9,052 nt of DNA from assembly GCA_964493945.1 (NCBI GenBank), contig CAZBQG010000186.1:1-9052 (forward strand), read 5' to 3'. This document shows positions 1-5,787 of this stretch, in pieces. Position numbers and translations under genes: made by a program. Source of the DNA: CAZBQG01 sp964493945. GTDB taxonomy: Bacteria > Pseudomonadota > Alphaproteobacteria > Rhodospirillales > UBA2165. The notes under the pieces are model-generated. The model had not been told where the DNA came from and ran no database searches. It saw only the letters and a list, made by a program, of their open reading frames with translations. The number at the start of each line of letters is the position of its first letter. Positions within the stretch are counted from its first letter, which is position 1.

Positions 1-51
1 ATCATTGCTGCCGTGAAAAGAGGGTGCCAAGCGTTAGACTCCATCCACTAG
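1..51 (+). CDS. Possible C-terminal tail of an unidentified gene entering from the left
   Basis: Reading in frame from base 1, sixteen codons (IIAAVKRGCQALDSIH) are open up to a TAG at 49-51. The composition is plausible for the end of a helical protein, and the frame would converge on the SDR gene whose stop is at 77-79. Sixteen codons are too few to identify a family or to exclude chance. The opposite strand is also briefly open in one frame across the edge. Treat this as a pointer only; the bases to the left would decide it. Confidence 0.2.
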   Translation: MIAAVKRGCQALDSIH

Positions 52-76
52 GATGTTCCGGCGCCTCTGTTAAGCC

Positions 77-895
77 TCAAGCCGGGTCCACCCAATTGAT
101 TGGCCAGCCGGCCGTCTTTACCGCCTCTTCGGGTGCCAGGGTCGGATCCCAAAGCCGGCCCAGGAAACGGTGCCCGTTGTACCCGTCAGACGCATCGGAT
201 GCGAGCCAGATGGCCGGCGCGACCATCACTTCGGGGCGGATTAAATCGGCGCGGTTGAGGCCCGGCTCGTCGGGCACAAGGCGGGTATCGGCGGCGCCGC
301 CGGGCACTAATATGTTGGCTGTCACCCCCGTGCCGTCCAACTCCTGCGAAAGACATGTTGTGTAGGCTTCACTGGCCGCCTTGGCTCCGCCATATGGGCC
401 CATGGCGCCCCTGGTCATGGTCGCCATCGACGTGGTCACGGTGATGATCCGGCCCCAGCCCCTGTCCCGCATACCGCCGACGGCGGCATGCATCATGCGA
501 AGGGCGCCGACGGCATGAACGGCCACAAAATCCAGGAGCTTGTCGCCCGGCACGTCATTCAGCTTAACCGCGCGCTGTGGATGATCGGCATTAAGGGAAA
601 CAATTCCGATGCCCGCATTATTGATCAGCACGTCCACTTTGCCATGGGCCGCTTCACAGGCAGCGACGATTGCCGCGCAATCCCCATCGCTTCTCACATC
701 CCCTGCCATGCCATTTACCCGGGCCCCGGCATCTCCCTGGAATTCGCCGGCCAGGGTCTTTTCCATCTCGTCGCCATCCACATCGGCCAGCATGAGACTG
801 GCTCCGGCACCGGCCAGACCCTTGGCCATGGCCAACCCCAGCCCCCGGGCGCCGCCCGTGATGATGATCGCCTTGCCCGTAAGTCTTTTATCCAC
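77..895 (-). CDS. Short-chain dehydrogenase/reductase (SDR), classical type
   Basis: This is a 272-residue NAD(P)(H)-dependent oxidoreductase of the classical SDR family, cytosolic, probably acting on an alcohol/ketone or hydroxyacyl intermediate. The cofactor site TGGARGLG is at residues 13-20. An acidic residue at the end of beta-2 (LADVD, Asp38) suggests NAD rather than NADP. NNAG is at 92-95, and the catalytic Ser156, Tyr168 and Lys172 (YGGAK) are present with normal spacing. PGG follows the active site as in the family. The start is GTG at 895, the only good initiator near the fold's N-terminus, with GGGGG about nine bases upstream. It is the last gene of the minus-strand block and follows the DMT permease after 46 bp. 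Family assignment is firm; the substrate is unknown. A 3-hydroxyacyl-CoA dehydrogenase-like step is one possibility given the neighbouring crotonase, but that is inference. Confidence 0.95.
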   Translation of the reverse strand: MDKRLTGKAIIITGGARGLGLAMAKGLAGAGASLMLADVDGDEMEKTLAGEFQGDAGARVNGMAGDVRSDGDCAAIVAACEAAHGKVDVLINNAGIGIVSLNADHPQRAVKLNDVPGDKLLDFVAVHAVGALRMMHAAVGGMRDRGWGRIITVTTSMATMTRGAMGPYGGAKAASEAYTTCLSQELDGTGVTANILVPGGAADTRLVPDEPGLNRADLIRPEVMVAPAIWLASDASDGYNGHRFLGRLWDPTLAPEEAVKTAGWPINWVDPA

Positions 896-941
896 TATTT
901 GACACCCCCTGAATTATTTGCTTGTTCAGTCCAATATATCC

Positions 942-1847
942 CTATTGCGCTTCCTTGCCCATTGCCGGCTTTTTCGACCCCAGATAGACGCCCAGCAAAA
1001 TAACTGCGATGCCCACCCCGTGATAGGCGTGGAACTGTTCACCCAGAAGCAGGATTGCCCCGGCGCTGCCGATGACCGGGCTCAGATAGGCCATCATTCC
1101 CACCCGGTTGGCGCCCAACAGCATGACCGCCCGGTTGAAGCCAAAAAAGGCGAGGGCGGAAGCGACTATGCCTAAATAGCCGACGGCCCAGAATGTTTCG
1201 GGCACCAGGGGCATGGGTTCCACGTAAAAAGCCTCCCACAAATATAATGGTGCCAAAAACACCAGGCCGATCATCACTATAATGGCCATGAAGCTGGTTG
1301 CGTGAATGGCCGGGCGCTTGTTCAAAAAGACCGTGTAGAATGCCCAGGACACGGTTCCGCCGAGGATCCAGAAATCGCCTTGATTAAGATCTACTCTCCC
1401 CAGGAAATCAAAATTGCCGCGCAGCACGATAATCGTCGTGCCGCTTAAGCCCAGGACCAGCCCCAACGCCTGCACGGCGCTTATCCGCTCGCGGAACAGA
1501 AAATATGTCATGACCACGATCATGCTTGGCCTGGAGGTATTGATCAGCATGGAATTGATTGCCTCGGTCGATCCCAGACCGATATAGATGAAGGTATTAT
1601 ACAGCGTGACGCTCATCAGGGCCAGCAGCACCATGACCGGCCAATGACGGAGCGCCGGCCCTATATCCCTCTTCAGGTGCGGCCAGGCCAGTACGAGAAA
1701 GATGGGCAGCGCAATCATCCAGCGCCAGAAGGCCAGGCCGATGGGCGGCAGGATTTCATTCACCGCCCGCCCGATGAGGGGATTGCCCGACCAGATGACC
1801 ATGATCAGGAACATCAGCAGGTAGCCGTTATCAAAAAGCCGCTTCAT
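942..1847 (-). CDS. EamA/DMT-superfamily inner-membrane permease
   Basis: This 301-residue protein is almost entirely hydrophobic and fits the ten-helix drug/metabolite transporter plan of two tandem EamA repeats. The first repeat begins at residue 8 (LLMFLIMVIWSGNPLIGR) and ends with the FLFRERIS element. The second starts near residue 155 (GDFWILGGTVSWAFYTVFL) and ends with the ILLLGEQF element. Both the W-[SG]-x-N/F start and the family's 'ExE/GEQ' end of each repeat are visible. Such proteins usually export metabolites or amino acids, or take up small organic compounds; the substrate cannot be read from sequence. The ATG at 1847 lies 4 bp after the amidohydrolase TGA and has no clear ribosome site of its own, so translation is probably coupled to the upstream gene. 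The C-terminus is a short charged tail (GSKKPAMGKEAQ). Confidence 0.93.
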   Translation of the reverse strand: MKRLFDNGYLLMFLIMVIWSGNPLIGRAVNEILPPIGLAFWRWMIALPIFLVLAWPHLKRDIGPALRHWPVMVLLALMSVTLYNTFIYIGLGSTEAINSMLINTSRPSMIVVMTYFLFRERISAVQALGLVLGLSGTTIIVLRGNFDFLGRVDLNQGDFWILGGTVSWAFYTVFLNKRPAIHATSFMAIIVMIGLVFLAPLYLWEAFYVEPMPLVPETFWAVGYLGIVASALAFFGFNRAVMLLGANRVGMMAYLSPVIGSAGAILLLGEQFHAYHGVGIAVILLGVYLGSKKPAMGKEAQ

Positions 1848-1851
1848 CGGG

Positions 1852-2610
1852 TCAGAAAAGCCCCAGCACCTTTCTGGCGTTATCCCGGAGCAACTTGGCC
1901 TTGACCTTGGGCTTCAGATCCAGCTCGTTAATTTGTGACAGGATATGGGCATGGGTGAAGGCGGTGGGGCCGTTGGTGCCCCAGATCATCTTGTCCTGGC
2001 CCCTGGATTTGACGAAAGAAAGAATATTTTTGTCCCAGTACCGGGGCATATGGGCATCCATGCCCACATAGACATTGTCGTGCTTCCAGGCCATGGCGAT
2101 CATTTCCTCGCACCATGGCCAGCCCGTATGGGTGCCGACTATTTTAAGACTCGGAAAATCCAGGGCGATGTTGTCGAGCAACATGGGCCGGGCCATTTCG
2201 CTGGGCATGGCTTCGGCGGAATGACCCACCTGCATGGAGACAGGCACGCCAAGCTCCTCGCATTTGGCATAGAAGGGGTAAAGCCTTCGGTGATCGATGG
2301 GGATGTTGAAGCCATAGACATGGAGATAGGCCGCTTTGAAGCCCAATTTGGTGATGGAGCGCTCCATGGCCTTGACCCCGTCCATGCCTTCCAGCGGGTT
2401 GATGCCGGCAAAACCGATGAAGCGGCCCGGATAGGCCTGGATCACTTTGGCCACTTCCTGGGCCTTGGTATCGATGATCAGCTTGTCATGGCGGTAGGAT
2501 TTCATCTTGATCTGGACGATGCAGTGAATGCCGACACCCGCCTTATCCATCAGCCCGACCATCTGTTTGGGCGTCCAGCCCTTTTGATGACTTTCTCGAA
2601 ATTCCACCAT
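1852..2610 (-). CDS. Amidohydrolase-family (PF04909-type) protein, main open frame; 5' end displaced by frameshift
   Basis: These 252 residues are most of an amidohydrolase-2/decarboxylase-like TIM barrel (relatives include ACMSD, gamma-resorcylate decarboxylase and 4-oxalomesaconate hydratase). Visible blocks are GRFIGFAGINP (62-72), MQVGHSAEAMPSE (His130), RPMLLDNIALDFPSLKIVGTH (His161) with TGWPW after it, the YVGMDAHMPRYW block, and WGTNGP (210-215). ATG 2610 is only the first in-frame start after the break. It has no ribosome site, and the barrel's first strand lies upstream in another frame (see 2611-2725). Restoring two single bases would give a 291-residue protein starting at 2725, a normal family length. 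Two canonical metal-ligand positions are atypical: no HxH in the N-terminal strand, and Asn213 where Asp is usual. The gene sits 9 bp after the crotonase and 4 bp before the DMT permease. It may be a hydrolase, hydratase or decarboxylase of a pathway intermediate. Confidence 0.85.
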   Translation of the reverse strand: MVEFRESHQKGWTPKQMVGLMDKAGVGIHCIVQIKMKSYRHDKLIIDTKAQEVAKVIQAYPGRFIGFAGINPLEGMDGVKAMERSITKLGFKAAYLHVYGFNIPIDHRRLYPFYAKCEELGVPVSMQVGHSAEAMPSEMARPMLLDNIALDFPSLKIVGTHTGWPWCEEMIAMAWKHDNVYVGMDAHMPRYWDKNILSFVKSRGQDKMIWGTNGPTAFTHAHILSQINELDLKPKVKAKLLRDNARKVLGLF

Positions 2611-2725
2611 TGGGCCAGCTTGGTCAGTTCTTTACTGCCAGCCAGTTATTCTTGAAATAGCTCTTGGTGAACATGTAGCCCATGAAATCGATGGCCATAA
2701 GCTTAGTGGGCTTGGCGTCACTCAT
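2611..2725 (-). pseudogene. Frameshifted 5' end of the amidohydrolase gene
   Basis: ATG at 2725 has the best ribosome site of the block (AGGAG, seven bases upstream, overlapping the TAG of the crotonase gene). It opens MSDAKPTKLMAIDFMGYM and continues to NNWLA before reaching TGA at 2624-2626. A second frame then encodes SKELTKLAQWWNF, and the third frame, that of the 252-residue body, takes over at RESHQKGWTP. Adding one C on the coding strand near 2637 (GC to GCC) and one near 2598 (TTC to TTCC) joins all three parts into a continuous protein with no odd residues. The observed span 1852-2725 is 874 bases; plus two is 876, exactly 292 codons. Either the genome carries two close single-base deletions or the sequence has two homopolymer errors. 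If real, the gene is a pseudogene or is translated only from an internal start. Confidence 0.75.
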
Positions 2726-2734
2726 ACTCGTCTC

Positions 2735-3499
2735 CTATTCGCTTTTGCTTTCGAAAGTTCCTGGCCCCGCCATGGCGCTGCCTTCCTCGTAGCAGGCCTT
2801 GGAGGCTTCGTATTCAAACTCGAAGGCCGCATCATCATAGGCCCATTCATCGAAGACACGCTTGGATTGGCGCACCGCTAAAGGGGCGTGGCGGGCGATG
2901 GTTTGGGCCATACTGCGGGCCTCGCCTATCAGGTCCGATGCTTCCATCAGATGATTATAGATGCCCAATTTGTATGCCTCGGCGGCCTTGACGGTACGCC
3001 CCGTATATATGATCTCCTTGGCCATGCCAAGACCCACCAGATTACGCAATCTTTGATGCGCCCCGGCGGCCGGGATCATGCCCCATTTGATTTCCGGATG
3101 GGCAAAACGGGCATGGGGCACCGCCAGGCGGATATCGGATGCCAGGGCCAGCTCGGCGCCACCACCCAGCGCCGCGCCATTGACGGCGCAAATGACCGGC
3201 TTGGTGAAAGCCTGAAAGGCATCGAAACAGGGTTTTACCGCCTGGGCCCTGCTTTCCAAAACCTCCGCCTCGCTCATGCGGCCGCGCTCTTTGAGGTCGA
3301 TGCCGGCGCAAAAGGCCTTATTGCCGGCTCCGGTCAGTACAACGGCGCGGATTTCATCATCTCCGTCGCAGGCCTTCATTTCCGCCGTCAGAGCCAGAAA
3401 CAGATCATGGCTGAGGGAATTCATCTCGTCCGGGCGGTTGAGGGTGAGCACCGCCACATGGTCCAACACATTTTTTAAAAGAAACGAATTTTCCGTCAT
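2735..3499 (-). CDS. Enoyl-CoA hydratase/isomerase (crotonase) family protein
   Basis: This 254-residue crotonase-fold protein would act on an acyl-CoA thioester in the cytosol. Oxyanion-hole elements are AFCAGIDLKE (residues 62-71) and NGAALGGGAELALASD (107-122). Glu116 (GGGAEL) and Glu136 (AHPEIKWG) match the two catalytic glutamates of rat mitochondrial enoyl-CoA hydratase, so true hydratase chemistry is possible. The usual PGAGGTQRL is varied to PAAGAHQRL. The length is typical. I chose ATG 3499 because the family begins a few residues later and a purine-rich GGGGGTGGGA site lies just upstream; an in-frame GTG at 3517 would add six residues and leave less leader. It is the first gene of the minus-strand block. 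Its TAG overlaps the ribosome site of the amidohydrolase. It could also be an isomerase or a C-C hydrolase of the same fold; the substrate is unknown. Confidence 0.94.
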   Translation of the reverse strand: MTENSFLLKNVLDHVAVLTLNRPDEMNSLSHDLFLALTAEMKACDGDDEIRAVVLTGAGNKAFCAGIDLKERGRMSEAEVLESRAQAVKPCFDAFQAFTKPVICAVNGAALGGGAELALASDIRLAVPHARFAHPEIKWGMIPAAGAHQRLRNLVGLGMAKEIIYTGRTVKAAEAYKLGIYNHLMEASDLIGEARSMAQTIARHAPLAVRQSKRVFDEWAYDDAAFEFEYEASKACYEEGSAMAGPGTFESKSE

Positions 3500-3569
3500 T
3501 TGTCCCACCCCCGGCACGGTGATTTATTTTAAGGCCCGGTCTTTTAGCATAAAAACAATCAGCGCAGCT

Positions 3570-3578
3570 TGGTATAAT
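3570..3578 (+). promoter_or_regulatory. Extended -10 promoter for MFS/NAT operon
   Basis: TGGTATAAT is an exact match to the sigma-70 extended -10 consensus (TGnTATAAT). The -35 position at the usual spacing is poor (about 3550-3555, TAAAAA), which extended -10 promoters tolerate. Transcription would begin near 3585 and leave a leader of about 100 bases before the MFS ATG at 3687. This is prediction from consensus only. Confidence 0.45.
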
Positions 3579-3620
3579 ATCGCGGAAAGCTTGACAGTTG
3601 ACCCCCGGCTTATCATCTTG

Positions 3621-3631
3621 CCGTTCAACGG
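3621..3631. repeat. Short palindrome CCGTT-C-AACGG
   Basis: A perfect 5-bp inverted repeat with a one-base centre lies downstream of the predicted MFS promoter. TCAAC inside it is also the inverted partner of GTTGA at 3597-3601. It is a candidate operator half-site arrangement, but short enough to occur by chance. Confidence 0.25.
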
Positions 3632-3639
3632 GGGAGGGC

Positions 3640-3653
3640 AGCGCAACGGCGCT
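3640..3653. repeat. Inverted repeat AGCGC-AACG-GCGCT in the MFS leader
   Basis: A perfect 5-bp stem with a 4-base loop lies about 34 bases before the MFS start codon. It is GC-rich, so a small leader hairpin is possible. It is not followed by a T-run and so is not an intrinsic terminator. Confidence 0.25.
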
Positions 3654-3686
3654 ACCGGACCAACGGCTTTCTGGAAGGCGACATTC

Positions 3687-4898
3687 ATGAAATCCATTCC
3701 CATGCGTACGCAGGTCATGATCCTGATTTGCGGCAGCTTGATCGTTCTCTTGTCCTTCGGGCTGCGGCAGAATTTTGGCCTGTATATGGATCCCATCAGT
3801 TCCAGTCTTGGCTGGGGGCGGGAAGTCTTCTCCTTTGCCGTCGCCCTGCAAAGCCTGGTCTGGGGAGTTTCGACGCCATTATTTGGCTGGATGTCTGACC
3901 GCCACGGCCCGGGCAAGGTGGTTGCCGTCGGTGGCATTCTCTATGCCGGTGGGCTGTACATCATGGCTCAGGCCACCACGCCCATGGATGCGACCATCGG
4001 TATCGGCTTCATGACCGGTCTGGCTTCGGCCAGTTGCGGCTTTCCCATCGTTCTATCGGTGGTCGGGCGCATGGCACCGCTTGAGAAGCGCAGCCTGTAT
4101 CTGGGTATCGTCAGTGCGGCGGGCTCGTCCGGGCAATTGGTTCTGGTTCCCCTTGGGCAATGGGTCATCGCCGAGAATGGCTGGGTTATCGCCATACTGG
4201 TCATGGCCGCCACGGCCGCTTTCATCGTGCCCCTGGCGGCCTCCATGGCCGGCGGAAACCGGGCCGCCATCGATCAGGGGCCGGAACTGAGCACGCGCGA
4301 AGCCCTCACCGAGGCCAAGGACCACCGGGGCTTTAAGCTTCTGGTCACCGGCTATTTCGTTTGTGGATTCCAGACCATGTTCATCGGCGCCCATCTGCCG
4401 GCCTATCTGACGGATTTGGGCCATTCCCCCTGGCTGGGCACCACCGCTTTGGCATTGATTGGCGGGTTCAACATATTCGGAACCCTGATTTGGGGCCAGT
4501 TGGGTGGCAAGTTCCCCAAGAAAAATTGTCTGGCGATGCTGTATTTCCTGCGTGCTGTCGCCATAGCTATCTTCATATCCCTCCCCATCACCGAATTCAG
4601 CGTCATTTTGTTCTCTTCGGCCATGGGTTTGCTGTGGCTGGGAACGGTCCCCCTGACGACGGGGATCGTGGCGCAGATTTTCGGCACCCAGTTCATGGCC
4701 ACCTTGGTAGGCATAACCTTCGTCAGCCACCAGATCGGCAGCTTCTTAGGGATTTGGCTGGGCGGTATCGTTTACGATGCCTATGGCACCTATGATCCCA
4801 TATTCTGGGGCGGCGTCTTCTTCGGCGTCATGGCCGCCTTGGTGCATTACCCGATCAACGAGGAGCCGCTGGCTCGCAAGGAAGCTTCCGCCGCCTAG
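3687..4898 (+). CDS. MFS permease, monocarboxylate/oxalate-formate antiporter-like
   Basis: This 403-residue, twelve-helix major facilitator belongs to the group that resembles the OFA (oxalate/formate) and monocarboxylate porters. Helix 1 starts near residue 9, followed by the FGLRQNFGLYMDPIS segment. LGWGREVFSF leads into helix 2, and the loop 2-3 signature GWMSDRHGPGKV is at residues 67-78 (motif A). A soluble central loop around residues 190-220 (GNRAAIDQGPELSTREALTEA) divides the two six-helix halves. I chose ATG 3687 because helix 1 follows at once and GGAAGG sits upstream; the frame is open further upstream but that part runs over the divergent crotonase gene. Expected role is inner-membrane uptake of an organic acid anion. 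It is 3 bp ahead of the NAT-like gene and surely cotranscribed with it. Confidence 0.93.
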   Translation: MKSIPMRTQVMILICGSLIVLLSFGLRQNFGLYMDPISSSLGWGREVFSFAVALQSLVWGVSTPLFGWMSDRHGPGKVVAVGGILYAGGLYIMAQATTPMDATIGIGFMTGLASASCGFPIVLSVVGRMAPLEKRSLYLGIVSAAGSSGQLVLVPLGQWVIAENGWVIAILVMAATAAFIVPLAASMAGGNRAAIDQGPELSTREALTEAKDHRGFKLLVTGYFVCGFQTMFIGAHLPAYLTDLGHSPWLGTTALALIGGFNIFGTLIWGQLGGKFPKKNCLAMLYFLRAVAIAIFISLPITEFSVILFSSAMGLLWLGTVPLTTGIVAQIFGTQFMATLVGITFVSHQIGSFLGIWLGGIVYDAYGTYDPIFWGGVFFGVMAALVHYPINEEPLARKEASAA

Positions 4899-4901
4899 GT
4901 C

Positions 4902-5780
4902 ATGACCGTAATCACTGGGCCTGAGCCTGAACTCCCTCCGGGACTGGTTGAGCGCATCTTATCCAAACTGGGCTTGAGCGATAGGCCGAGCCTGGATTTT
5001 GCCGGGTTGAACCGTCTCTACGGCGCCTATAGCGGCAATGTGGCGATGGACAATCTTTTAAAGCGGATTTGGTTGACCGGCGATCAAACAACGCCGCTGA
5101 CCGGTGGAGACCCGGTGGAATTTTTCGAAAATTGGCTGGCCCATGGTACGGGCGGCACCTGCTTTCCGGCTGCCGGCGGGCTCTGTGTCTTGCTCCAGGC
5201 CCTTGGTTTCGAGGCCAACCGAATTTCCGGATCGATCATCCGGGAAGGGCTGGAACCGGGCGGAAATCACGGCACGGCGCTGGTTACCCTGGAGGACGTG
5301 GATTATCTGACGGATGCCCAGTTCGCCTCCTTCCGGGTGTTGTCTTTGGTGCCGGGTGAAGCCGCATCGACCGGTGATGGCATTCAGGATTTGCAGGCGA
5401 GGCCACATGGAGATGGGTTCGAGGTAATGCGCTTTCCAGGCTCGAACCGGGACGTGCCCCTGATCATGCGGCCCAATCTGGAATTAGGCCATGTGGATCA
5501 TAATTTTTTTCTGGAGCACTATAACCTGTCGGCCTTAAGGGACCGCAACCGTTCGCCTTTCAATGATGCGGTTTTCATCACGCGGCATTTTCCGGGCCTG
5601 ATTCTCATCGTGGGCCGTTACAACCGGATCGATGTTTCAGCCGATAATTCGGTCACCACGGTGGAGATCACCCATGAGGAGCGAGACCGCATCCTTATTG
5701 AAGAATTGGGCATATCCGAAGACGTGGTAAATGCCCTACCGCCGGACGATCCCGATGATGGGGTGTCGACGGGCCGGTGA
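4902..5780 (+). CDS. Arylamine N-acetyltransferase (NAT)-family acyltransferase-like protein
   Basis: This 292-residue protein has the NAT catalytic core. Cys87 lies in GTGGTCFPAAGGL (the family's RGGxCFExN motif, with the Arg and Glu replaced), His123 in GNHGTALV, and Asp138 in DYLTDAQF. The Cys-His and His-Asp spacings (36 and 15) are close to those of Salmonella NAT (69/107/122: 38 and 15). NATs move an acyl group from CoA to an amine through a cysteine thioester; rifamycin amide synthase is a relative that forms amides. The C-terminal part (DHNFFLEHYNLSALRDRNRS) also resembles the family. Because the motif is degenerate the acceptor may not be an arylamine. The ATG at 4902 is 3 bp after the MFS stop, and only a weak AGGT lies just upstream, so translation is probably coupled. 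A role on an acyl-CoA or amide in this pathway is inference. Confidence 0.85.
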   Translation: MTVITGPEPELPPGLVERILSKLGLSDRPSLDFAGLNRLYGAYSGNVAMDNLLKRIWLTGDQTTPLTGGDPVEFFENWLAHGTGGTCFPAAGGLCVLLQALGFEANRISGSIIREGLEPGGNHGTALVTLEDVDYLTDAQFASFRVLSLVPGEAASTGDGIQDLQARPHGDGFEVMRFPGSNRDVPLIMRPNLELGHVDHNFFLEHYNLSALRDRNRSPFNDAVFITRHFPGLILIVGRYNRIDVSADNSVTTVEITHEERDRILIEELGISEDVVNALPPDDPDDGVSTGR

Positions 5781-5787
5781 CTTCAGT

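Larger units (their letters stand above)
3500..3686. promoter_or_regulatory. Divergent control region between the crotonase block and the MFS/NAT block
   Basis: This 187-bp non-coding stretch separates two divergent transcription units and is the only place where both can start. It is AT-richer than its flanks in its left half (3521-3580) and carries a perfect extended -10 on the plus strand (3570-3578). A TTGAC direct repeat lies at 3591-3595 and 3598-3602. Two short inverted repeats (3621-3631 and 3640-3653) fall in the presumed MFS leader. On the minus strand TAAAAT (3531-3526) could be a -10 for the crotonase, but I found no convincing -35. No regulator gene is adjacent, so a bound protein cannot be named. 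Confidence 0.5.

Noticed and set aside
1945..2655. Plus-strand open frame (236 codons) opposite the amidohydrolase
   Set aside because: Antisense shadow; the minus strand carries conserved amidohydrolase blocks, and this frame has no family resemblance.
3591..3620. TTGACA at 3591 as a -35 box with TATCAT as its -10
   Set aside because: The spacing is 14 bp, too short for a sigma-70 promoter, and the extended -10 at 3570 is a better candidate.
3640..3653. Intrinsic terminator in the divergent region
   Set aside because: The GC-rich stem is only 5 bp and no T-run follows on either strand.
3276..3686. Upstream extension of the MFS frame giving a 540-residue protein
   Set aside because: The extra 137 residues overlap the crotonase gene and the divergent promoter region, and are not membrane-like. 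The ATG at 3687 has a good ribosome site and helix 1 follows at once.
4053..4730. Minus-strand open frame (225 codons) within the MFS gene
   Set aside because: The translation is Gln/Gly/Asp/His-rich with no domain, the typical reverse of membrane-protein codons.
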